Source: Longimicrobiaceae bacterium (lineage in GTDB: Bacteria; Gemmatimonadota; Gemmatimonadetes; Longimicrobiales; Longimicrobiaceae). Taken from it: a stretch of DNA of 62,561 bases. Below are positions 35,158 to 42,137 of this stretch, one piece after another (position 1 is the first letter of the stretch; every line of letters starts with the position of its first letter). Under the pieces are notes generated by a model. The model had not been told where the DNA came from, did not search any database, and worked only from the letters and a program-made list of their open reading frames with translations. The stretch covers positions 1 through 62,561 of the forward strand of contig JASLAX010000117.1 of the NCBI GenBank assembly GCA_030146875.1. The letters run 5' to 3'. Both the position numbers and the translations under genes were made by a program.

Positions 35158-36147
35158 ATGAGCGAAGAGCCCCTCCTGGACGCCCTGCTGCGCGAGGCGG
35201 TCCCCGAGATCAAGCTCGCCCTGGGCGACGTGATCGACCGGGACAACGCCCGCTCCCTGCCGGACCGCTACGCGCGCCTGCTCCCCGAGACCACGCTGCT
35301 CGTCACCCTGCGCCCCGACGCGGGCGAGGCGCTGCTCCCCGTGGCGGCGGAGCTGGAGCGCGAGATGACGGAGTCGTGCACCCGCCACGGCTCGCTGTAC
35401 GACCGCGTCTACAAGGTGTCGCTGCGCGGCTCGCAGGATCCCGGCGCGCCCCTCTTCCGCGTGTCGGTGGACAAGGGCGACGCCCCCGCCCCGCCGTCGC
35501 TCGCCGAGGTGGCCGCCGCGGCCCCGCCTCCGCCGCCCGCGCCGGCGCCGCGCCCCCGGACGGTGGCGGCGGACGGTCCCCCCCCGTCCGAGGCCACGGT
35601 GGCCGCCCCGGAGCCGCGCCGCGGGCCGTCCATCGACCCGGACGCCACGCGCCTGGACTTCGGCGTCCCGTCCGGCTGGGAGGACGGGCGCTGGGAGCTG
35701 GCCGTGGAGGACGAGGACGGCACCGAGCGCGAGTCGTTCCCGCTCCCGGGCGCGGTGACCACCGTGGGCCGCCGCAGCGACAACCCCGCGCTCACCAGCG
35801 ACCTGATGCTGACCGGCGCGCCGCACGTCTCGCGGCGGCAGGTGGCGCTGGTCTGGGACCCGCGGGGCGGCGAGCCGGGCTTCCGCGTCCACAACGTGGG
35901 GCTGAACCCGGTGCACCTGGAAGGCCGCGCCGTCCCCGGCGCCAACGTGGGCAAGGGCCCGCTGATGCTGGAGGAGATCGGCGACGACCACCGCGCCTGG
36001 CTCGCCCCCGGCACCCCGCTGCGCGTGGGGGAGCACGGCCCCGTCCTCCGCATCCGCGACACGGGCACGGCGGACGAAGGAGAGAGTGGGGAGCCGGAGG
36101 AGGACGCCGGACCCGCGATCGACCCCGACGCCACGCACTTCGGGTAG
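35158..36147 (+). CDS. Second FHA-domain protein of the operon
   Basis: 329 residues: an N-terminal alpha/beta region (LLDALLREAVPEIKLAL, LLPETTLLVTLRPD, YDRVYKVSLRGS) that resembles the N-terminus of the first FHA protein in length and pattern, an Ala/Pro linker, and an FHA domain at about 175-305 (TTVGRRSDNPALTSDL, HVSRRQVALVWD, FRVHNVGLNPVHLEG). The phrase IDPDAT occurs twice, before the FHA domain (SIDPDATRLDFG) and at the C-terminus (AIDPDATHFG); such Thr sites could be kinase targets. Cytoplasmic adaptor role inferred. Confidence 0.85.
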   Translation: MSEEPLLDALLREAVPEIKLALGDVIDRDNARSLPDRYARLLPETTLLVTLRPDAGEALLPVAAELEREMTESCTRHGSLYDRVYKVSLRGSQDPGAPLFRVSVDKGDAPAPPSLAEVAAAAPPPPPAPAPRPRTVAADGPPPSEATVAAPEPRRGPSIDPDATRLDFGVPSGWEDGRWELAVEDEDGTERESFPLPGAVTTVGRRSDNPALTSDLMLTGAPHVSRRQVALVWDPRGGEPGFRVHNVGLNPVHLEGRAVPGANVGKGPLMLEEIGDDHRAWLAPGTPLRVGEHGPVLRIRDTGTADEGESGEPEEDAGPAIDPDATHFG

Positions 36148-36216
36148 GGCTCGAAGCACCGGCAGGCCAGGCCTCGTCGGGTGACGACGCCGCGGACACG
36201 AACGGATCGGAGGAGG

Positions 36217-37959
36217 ATGTCGGGACTCGAGTCCCTGCTTACGGGACGCGTGCTGGTGGACCGCTACCGCATCGAGGCGGTGATCGGCCGCGGGGGGATG
36301 GGCGCCGTCTACCGGGCGCGCGACGAGCGGCTGGGGCGGGCGGTGGCGGTGAAGGTCATCACCGTCTCCGCGCCCGACGAGCCCACGCGCGCCCGCATCC
36401 GCGCGCGCTTCCGCCACGAGGCCGCCTCGGCCGCGCGCCTGCCGCACCACCCCAACGTGGTTCCCGTCTACGACTACGGGACCGATCCCGACCTGCGGCT
36501 CGACTTCCTGGTCATGGAGCTGCTGCGCGGCGAGGACCTGGCGTCGCGGCTGGGCCGCCACGGCCCGCCGCCGCTCCCCGTCGCCCTGCGCATCCTGCTG
36601 CAGGCGGCGCGCGGCGTGGCCGTGGGCCACCGCGCCGGGCTGGTGCACCGCGACGTGAAGCCGGGCAACGTCTTCCTGATGGAGACGGACGAGGACGCCG
36701 AGATGCAGGTGCGCATCCTGGACTTCGGCATCGCCAAGGCGATCGCCACGGAGGAGGACGACACCGGCAGCCAGCTCACCCACGACGGCCGTGCCCCGCT
36801 CTCCCCCGCCTACGCCTCGCCCGAGCAGCTCCGCGGAGAGCCCGCGCTCTCCCCCGCCTCCGACGTCTTCTCCCTGGGCGCGCTGGGCTACCTGCTCCTG
36901 AGCGGCGACCGGCCCTTCACCGAGCCCGACCGGGTGCGGATGACGGCGGGGATGGACGTTCCCCTGCCCTCGCTGCGCGCCCGCGCGCCGCACGTGCCCG
37001 AGGCGGTGGAGGCGCTGATCCGCCGTGCCCTCGCGCCCACGGCGGCGGAGCGCTTCGCCACCGCGGGCGTGTTCGCCGACGCGCTTCAGCGGACGCTGCT
37101 GGAGCTGGGCGCCCTTCCGGCGGAGGCCCTGCTGCCCCCCGTTCCCGTCGGCCGTGCTCCCGTCGCGGACGACCGGACGATGCTGGAGGGCACGGCGATG
37201 GACGACGACCGCACCATGCTGGCGCCGCCTCCGCCGCCCCCGCGCGCCGCCGGCGGCCCCGCCATCGCCCCCCCGCGCCGGCTGGAGACGCGCGAGGTGG
37301 AGCCGCGTCCCGGCGGCGGGAAGAAGGTGGTGCTGTGGAGCCTGCTCGCCCTTCTCCTGGTCGGCGGCGGGGCCACGGCCGCGTGGCTCGCCTCCGGCGG
37401 CGGCGACGCGCCCCGGGAGGACCGTCCCCTGTCGGAGCTCTCCGACACGGCGATGACGGACACCACGGTGGTCGACGTGCCCGACCAGACGGACGCGCTG
37501 GCGGCGGACCTGGAGGGGCGGCGCTACCTGACGCGCGGCGAGTATCCCACGGCGCTGGAGTTCTTCCGGAAGGCGATGGAGATCTCGCCCGACAACGTGG
37601 AGTACCGCGACCGCTACGCGTTCACGCTCATCCGCATGGGCCGCCACGCCGAGGCGGCGCGGGCGCTGGAGGACGCCGTCCGCATCAACCCCGCGTACGA
37701 CCTGCTGCACTCGCACCTGGGCAACGCGCGCCTGGCTACGGGCGACACCACCGGGGCCGTGGAGTCGTTCCGCGAGTACCTGAACCTGAGCACGGACCGC
37801 CAGGGGCGCGAGCAGGTGCAGCGCCTGCTGGACGTGCTCCTGGCCCCTGCGCCGGTGGTGGTCCCCGCGCCCCCGATCGACACGGTCGCGCCGCAACCGC
37901 AGCCGCAGCCCGACACCCTGTCGCCCGCTCCCGCCGACACCCTGCGCCTGCGGCGGTGA
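36217..37959 (+). CDS. Membrane Ser/Thr protein kinase (PknB-like) with TPR tail
   Basis: 580 residues. The Hanks kinase domain has IGRGGMGAVY, AVKVI (Lys near 47), VHRDVKPGN (Asp near 145), DFGIAKA (Asp near 169) and the YASPEQL activation-segment end. After it, DDRTMLEGTAMDDDRTMLAP repeats a Thr motif, then one membrane helix (about 369-391) and a periplasmic TPR region (RRYLTRGEYPTALEFFRKAM, RMGRHAEAARALEDAVRINP) with a Pro-rich tail. Most PknB-type kinases carry PASTA or other sensors; TPRs here suggest protein-protein sensing. ATG 36217 sits directly after GGAGG. Confidence 0.94.
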   Translation: MSGLESLLTGRVLVDRYRIEAVIGRGGMGAVYRARDERLGRAVAVKVITVSAPDEPTRARIRARFRHEAASAARLPHHPNVVPVYDYGTDPDLRLDFLVMELLRGEDLASRLGRHGPPPLPVALRILLQAARGVAVGHRAGLVHRDVKPGNVFLMETDEDAEMQVRILDFGIAKAIATEEDDTGSQLTHDGRAPLSPAYASPEQLRGEPALSPASDVFSLGALGYLLLSGDRPFTEPDRVRMTAGMDVPLPSLRARAPHVPEAVEALIRRALAPTAAERFATAGVFADALQRTLLELGALPAEALLPPVPVGRAPVADDRTMLEGTAMDDDRTMLAPPPPPPRAAGGPAIAPPRRLETREVEPRPGGGKKVVLWSLLALLLVGGGATAAWLASGGGDAPREDRPLSELSDTAMTDTTVVDVPDQTDALAADLEGRRYLTRGEYPTALEFFRKAMEISPDNVEYRDRYAFTLIRMGRHAEAARALEDAVRINPAYDLLHSHLGNARLATGDTTGAVESFREYLNLSTDRQGREQVQRLLDVLLAPAPVVVPAPPIDTVAPQPQPQPDTLSPAPADTLRLRR

Positions 37960-38291
37960 CCCGCCTGTCGGTGGCGCTCACCGGCCGCGGAAGCGCCGAG
38001 GTGCCGGCCTACGGCGTGGCCGACGCCGAGGCGCAGGTGGAGAAGGAGTGGGGGCGGGCCTGGCCCGGAGCCCGCGTCTCGGTGCTGGAGGTCGCCCGCC
38101 GCTCCCACGAGCCCCGCATCGTGGAGGAGTTCGTCGTCCGCTACCGCGTCACCGGCACGGTGCAGGTCGACGCCGCCAGCGACGCCGGGGCCCGCCGCGC
38201 AGCGCTCCGGCGGATGCGCGACGCCACCGCGGAGACGCGGTTCGCCCGCGTGGCGTGGGACGTGGATGTGGTGCGCCCCGCCCAGACGTGA
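37956..38291 (+). CDS. 111-residue last gene of the kinase operon
   Basis: Starts at GTG 37956, overlapping the kinase stop (GTGA), so it is coupled to it. The product is a soluble alpha/beta protein (VTRLSVALTGRGSAEVPAYG, VVRYRVTGTVQVDA) with a basic helix ARRAALRRMRDATAETR. No recognised domain, signal or membrane segment. Position suggests a role with the kinase; function unknown. A strong hairpin follows. Confidence 0.7.
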   Translation: MTRLSVALTGRGSAEVPAYGVADAEAQVEKEWGRAWPGARVSVLEVARRSHEPRIVEEFVVRYRVTGTVQVDAASDAGARRAALRRMRDATAETRFARVAWDVDVVRPAQT

Positions 38292-38354
38292 CGTCCGCGG
38301 CTACGCGGCGGCACCGGGGGAGCCCGCCGGGTGAGGGCCTCCCGCCCCGGACGC

Positions 38355-38390
38355 AGGATCGGGGGCCCGCCGCGGCGAGCCCCCGATCCT
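38355..38390 (+). terminator. Terminator of the kinase operon
   Basis: Perfect 12-bp arms AGGATCGGGGGC (38355-38366) and GCCCCCGATCCT (38379-38390), 12-base loop, followed by CTTCC. It lies between convergent units. Confidence 0.65.
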
Positions 38391-38436
38391 CTTCCCCAGC
38401 GGTCTGCACACGGCGCAAGCCGCGCCGTCCGGTCCC

Positions 38437-39252
38437 CTACAGCACCGCGCCGGCCTTGCGGTACTTGGCCAGGATCTCCAGGAACACCTTGGAGGCCTTG
38501 GCGAACGCCCCACGGCGGCGCAGGTCGGTGGGCGATGCGCCCACGAACTTCTGCGTCACGCGCCGCAGGCCGCTGTCGGACGAGTAGCCGCAGGCGTGGG
38601 CCACGCTCAGCACCGTGCGGCCCGGGTCGTCCAGCAGCTCGGCGGCCAGCAGGATGCGCATCCACGCCAGCAGCTTGCGCGGGGGCGGCAGCTCCGCGCG
38701 CTCGCACCAGCGCAGCAGCGTGCGGCGGGACAGGTGGAGCGAGCGGGCCAGGTCGCGCCCGTGTCCGCCCACCGCCACCACCTCCGCCGCCGCGTCCACG
38801 ATGGCGCGGGCGCGGCCGGGGGTCTCCGGCGGCAGCACCTGCTCCAGCAGCGCCTTCAGCGGGCGCCCCTGCGAGGCGCGGAAGCGCTGCACCAGCGCCT
38901 GCGGGGTGTCGTCGTGCGAGATCGAGATGACCTGCACGACCCCCCACTTGCCCAGCGTGCGCAGGTCGTCGAAGCGGTCGGGGGTGACCTCCATGGCCGC
39001 GAACACGGCCGTGGACGGGAACTCCACGAGGAGCGAGCGCAGCGCCGGCGATGGGCCCGAGCGGCCGCCGTTCTCCTCGTACGGGTTCACGACCACCAGC
39101 GCCGAGGGGGGCGACTCCCGCACCGCCTCCTCGAGCGAGGGCCAGTCGGGGACCGCCTGGAAGGTGTACTCCTTGCCGGCCACCTTGCGGACGCGCTCGC
39201 GGAAGAGCTCATCGCCGTGGAGTACCAGGAGGGGGCGTGCGCCGATCTTCAT
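38437..39252 (-). CDS. AraC-type regulator with degenerate receiver-like domain
   Basis: 271 residues. The C-terminal third is an AraC/XylS helix-turn-helix pair (GRDLARSLHLSRRTLLRWCE, then SVAHACGYSSDSGLRRVTQK). The N-terminal 125 residues look like a receiver fold (PLLVLHGDELFRERVRKVAG, SALVVVNPYEENGG, FPSTAVFAAMEV), but where a phospho-accepting Asp is expected the strand reads VVVNPYEE, so phosphorylation is unlikely. The TPR gene lies 92 bases upstream on the same strand. I see no strong ribosome site before ATG 39252, so the start is moderately certain. Confidence 0.8.
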   Translation of the reverse strand: MKIGARPLLVLHGDELFRERVRKVAGKEYTFQAVPDWPSLEEAVRESPPSALVVVNPYEENGGRSGPSPALRSLLVEFPSTAVFAAMEVTPDRFDDLRTLGKWGVVQVISISHDDTPQALVQRFRASQGRPLKALLEQVLPPETPGRARAIVDAAAEVVAVGGHGRDLARSLHLSRRTLLRWCERAELPPPRKLLAWMRILLAAELLDDPGRTVLSVAHACGYSSDSGLRRVTQKFVGASPTDLRRRGAFAKASKVFLEILAKYRKAGAVL

Positions 39253-39344
39253 GTGGGGTCAAGGTCGGGGAAAGGAAACGTTGCGGGAGCCGGCCCGCCC
39301 GTGTGGCGTGCGGGCGCGGCCCCGGGACGATCTGGTCCGCGCGC

Positions 39345-40646
39345 CTAGCGCGCGGTGACGAGCGACTGGTTGAGCGAGCGCACCAGGTCGGCCGCGAAAG
39401 CGCCGGTCTCCTCCATGGTGCGCACCGGGGCGCGCTCCGAGGCGCGGGCCCGGGCGGCGCGGCCGCGCCGCACCGACTCCAGCACCGACTCGGCCGTCAG
39501 GCGCCACTTGGACTCGCTGCGCTGCGTGGCCACGTGCAGGGCCCTCTCGGCCGCGCGCTCGGCCCGCTCGGGCTCGCCCATGGTGGAGGCGCCGTGCGCC
39601 AGCTCCACCAGCACCTGGGCCGTGTTCTCCAGCGAGTCGTTGCGGTCGATGCCGTCCCACACCTCGTCCCACGTCTCCTCGAACAGGCGGCGCTCGCCGG
39701 CGCCGGCCGCGGCGCGCGCCACGTTCGCCAGCACCACCAGCCGCTCCTCGAAGCGGTGCATGTGCGGGAGCAGCGCCTGGAACACGTCCAGCGCGGGCTC
39801 GAAGTGGCCGCGGTCCATCCAGAACCAGGCGATGTCCTGCGCCAGCGCCGGAAGCCGCGGGTGGTCGTGGCCGTAGGCGTCGTACGCCAGCCGCGCGTAC
39901 CGCTCGGCGTCGTCGGACGCGGCGCCCGCGTTGCTGGCCAGCACGAACAGGTCGTGCAGCGCCACGCCCTGGATCTGGCGCAGCGAGTGGCGGCGCGACG
40001 CGCGCAGGGCGCGGACCTGGAAGCGGCGCGCGGCGGGGAAGTTGCCACGCTGCGCGTACAGGTTGCCCAGCCCCGAGAACGCCATGCAGTACGAGGTCCA
40101 GTCGCCGGTCTGGCGCGCCAGCGCGATGGCGCGGCGGAACCACGTCTCGGCGCGCGCGTACTCGGCGCGGCGGCGGGCCAGGCGGCCGACCGCGTAGGCG
40201 GCGCCCGCGTCCATCGGGGTGGAGAGGGCGGCGGCCTGCGCGAAGGCGATGGCGGTGCCCAGCGCGCCCTGGCCGTCGGCCCAGTGCGCGATCTGGTGGC
40301 AGGCCATGGCCACCTGCTCGGGGCGGGCCGTGCCGGGGGCGCCCACCATGCGGGCGATGGTCACCAGCGGCGGCTCCACGTGCACGTCCACCCCCACCCG
40401 CCGCAGCGAGGCGATGCGGCCCTCGTCGCTCCCCGGCACGAAGATCCCCTCGCGCTCCTCGGGCTCCACCGACGCCCAGAGGCCCACGTCGCGCACCGAC
40501 TGCCAGAGCAGGAGCCCCGTGGCCCCGCGCACCTCGTCCAGGATCCCCGCGCCTTCGAACGGCTCTGCGCCGTGCATGATCGCGGGAGGCGTGCGCCAGC
40601 GGCGGCTGGTGCGCCGGACGGGGGGGATCAATCGTCTGGATCGCAT
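39345..40646 (-). CDS. TPR-repeat protein
   Basis: 433 residues, mostly helical, with TPR pairs clearest at residues about 150-260 (GAAYAVGRLARRRAEYARAE, SGLGNLYAQRGNFPAARRFQ) and further degenerate repeats to 390 (HFEPALDVFQALLPHMHRFE, ASTMGEPERAERAAERALHV). No signal peptide. The Arg-rich N-terminus lacks a hydrophobic segment. This layout occurs in proteins that sense or scaffold partners; here it leads the AraC-type gene and may feed it. Ribosome site GGAG before ATG 40646. Confidence 0.75.
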   Translation of the reverse strand: MRSRRLIPPVRRTSRRWRTPPAIMHGAEPFEGAGILDEVRGATGLLLWQSVRDVGLWASVEPEEREGIFVPGSDEGRIASLRRVGVDVHVEPPLVTIARMVGAPGTARPEQVAMACHQIAHWADGQGALGTAIAFAQAAALSTPMDAGAAYAVGRLARRRAEYARAETWFRRAIALARQTGDWTSYCMAFSGLGNLYAQRGNFPAARRFQVRALRASRRHSLRQIQGVALHDLFVLASNAGAASDDAERYARLAYDAYGHDHPRLPALAQDIAWFWMDRGHFEPALDVFQALLPHMHRFEERLVVLANVARAAAGAGERRLFEETWDEVWDGIDRNDSLENTAQVLVELAHGASTMGEPERAERAAERALHVATQRSESKWRLTAESVLESVRRGRAARARASERAPVRTMEETGAFAADLVRSLNQSLVTAR

Positions 40647-40711
40647 GTAGGAGCTCCCGTGACGTCGGGACGTGGGGGGGGTCGTGGTGCGGGGAGTGGT
40701 GATTCGACCGT

Positions 40712-40719
40712 ACTATACT
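40712..40719. promoter_or_regulatory. Overlapping divergent -10-like elements
   Basis: TATAGT on the minus strand (40717-40712) and TATACT on the plus strand (40714-40719) overlap in a local A+T-rich patch between the TPR and CPBP genes. Matching -35 boxes are weak on both sides. Confidence 0.35.
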
Positions 40720-40860
40720 GCGTATCCGCCTCGTACGCCATAGTCTTGCACGGCCGGGCGCGCCCCGCCGGGGCCGGCGCGAGGCCGCTCGGTCCCGCCG
40801 AGTGGCCCTTTCGGTACCGTACATTTCCATCACCATTCCATCACCGGAGCAGACACGACC

Positions 40861-41670
40861 GTGCCCCGCCGCACCTGGACCCCCATCGCCGCCACGCTCG
40901 CCGTGTTCCTGCTGTGGAACCTGGGCGCGAGCGGCGCGCTGCTCCTGCTTCCGCCGCCGGCGTCCGTGGCGGCCATGCTCCTTCTTTCCTGGCTGGTTCT
41001 GGACGGTCTGCTCCGGCGGCGGAAACCGGACCGGAGGCGCCGCGCGGCGCTCCTGCGGCTCCGTCCGCTCCCTCGCCAGGCTTGGGCGTGGCTGCTGGCG
41101 GCCGTGCCGGTCTCCTTCGTGGTGCAGTCGTCCCTGGGGGTGGTGTGGGGCGGGCTGGTCCCGGTCCCCCCCGAGGCGCTGAACCCGTTCCTGGAGGTGT
41201 GGGCGAAGCCCGGGGGGCCGCTCGCGGTCGCCCTCTACGCGGTCCTGCTGGCGCCGGTGATGGAGGAGGTGGTCTTCCGCGGGGTGGTGCAGGGCCGGCT
41301 GGAGCGCCGCCATGGGGCGGGCGTGGCGCTGGCGACGGCGTCGGCGCTGTTCGCGCTGATGCACGCGCTCCCCCCGGTGCTGCCGCTGCTGCTGTCGCTG
41401 GGGCTCACCTTCGGCTTCGCGGTGCGCGCCACGCGATCGCTCCTCGCGGCGGTGCTGCTGCACGTGACGCACAACGCGCTCACGCTCGCCGCCCACGAGC
41501 TGGCGGGCCCGGTGGAGACGCAGGCGACCATCTGGGAGACGGGTCCCACCGCGACGTGGTGGGCGGCGCTGGGCCTGCTGGCGCTCTCCGTGGCGGCGGG
41601 GGCGTGGGTGGGGCGGGAGATGTGGCGCGCCTCGCGGGGGCGTCCGGCCGGGGGGGCCGAGCCGGCCTAG
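40861..41670 (+). CDS. CPBP-family intramembrane protease
   Basis: 269 residues with about eight membrane helices. The Abi/CPBP motifs are present: MEEVVFRGVVQGRL (Glu-Glu and Arg), FALMHALPP (His) and VLLHVTHNAL (His, Asn). Relatives are type II CAAX prenyl endopeptidase-like membrane metalloproteases; in bacteria they serve bacteriocin immunity, peptide maturation or unknown tasks. GTG 40861 fits the first helix. It converges with the 102-residue gene, stops overlapping by four bases. Confidence 0.88.
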   Translation: MPRRTWTPIAATLAVFLLWNLGASGALLLLPPPASVAAMLLLSWLVLDGLLRRRKPDRRRRAALLRLRPLPRQAWAWLLAAVPVSFVVQSSLGVVWGGLVPVPPEALNPFLEVWAKPGGPLAVALYAVLLAPVMEEVVFRGVVQGRLERRHGAGVALATASALFALMHALPPVLPLLLSLGLTFGFAVRATRSLLAAVLLHVTHNALTLAAHELAGPVETQATIWETGPTATWWAALGLLALSVAAGAWVGREMWRASRGRPAGGAEPA

Positions 41671-41975
41671 CCGCCGGCCAGGCGGCGCAGGGCGGCGGCG
41701 GCGCGGTCGGCCAGCTCGCCCACGCGGGGGCCGCCGCGGTCCATCTCGATGGCCTGCACGGCCGAGCGCGCGGTCACGATCTCCCCCTGCTCCTCGCCGA
41801 AGTCGGGGGAGCGCAGGTCCAGCTCCTGCAGGCGGCGGTCGATCTCGCGCAGCGCCGCGTCCACCCGTGGGAGCAGGGCCGCGCGCCCGTCGCCGGTGGT
41901 CTCGCTCACGGCCTCCAGCAGGGCCACCGCGTCCAGGCAGAGGCGGCGGAAGTCCTCGGGATGCGGGTGCGTCAT
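41667..41975 (-). CDS. 102-residue helical protein of unknown function
   Basis: MTHPHPEDFRRLCLDAVALL opens a protein that is almost entirely charged helix (VDAALREIDRRLQELDLRSP, VGELADRAAAALRRLAGG), likely a small coiled-coil bundle in the cytoplasm. One Cys at position 13. No recognised family. Its start is divergent from acs and its stop overlaps the CPBP stop on the other strand. The frame is supported by length and start context, not by homology. Confidence 0.6.
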   Translation of the reverse strand: MTHPHPEDFRRLCLDAVALLEAVSETTGDGRAALLPRVDAALREIDRRLQELDLRSPDFGEEQGEIVTARSAVQAIEMDRGGPRVGELADRAAAALRRLAGG

Positions 41976-42021
41976 TCGATGGCTCCGTTCGGCTCGGGGG
42001 CATGGGGCGCGCGGCTCCCGG

Positions 42022-42027
42022 TAGAAT
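42022..42027 (+). promoter_or_regulatory. Putative -10 element of acs
   Basis: TAGAAT lies about 110 bases before the acs start. The -35 region 17-18 bases upstream is weak, as would suit an activator-dependent promoter. Weak evidence. Confidence 0.3.
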
Positions 42028-42137
42028 GGACCGCCGCCGCGGCACGGTCAACCCGCCCGCGGCAGGCCCCTTGCGGCGCGGGGGGAGCCCGGCTCATCAT
42101 GCCGTTCCCCCGCCACGACCGCCCAGGAGCCGCGAAC

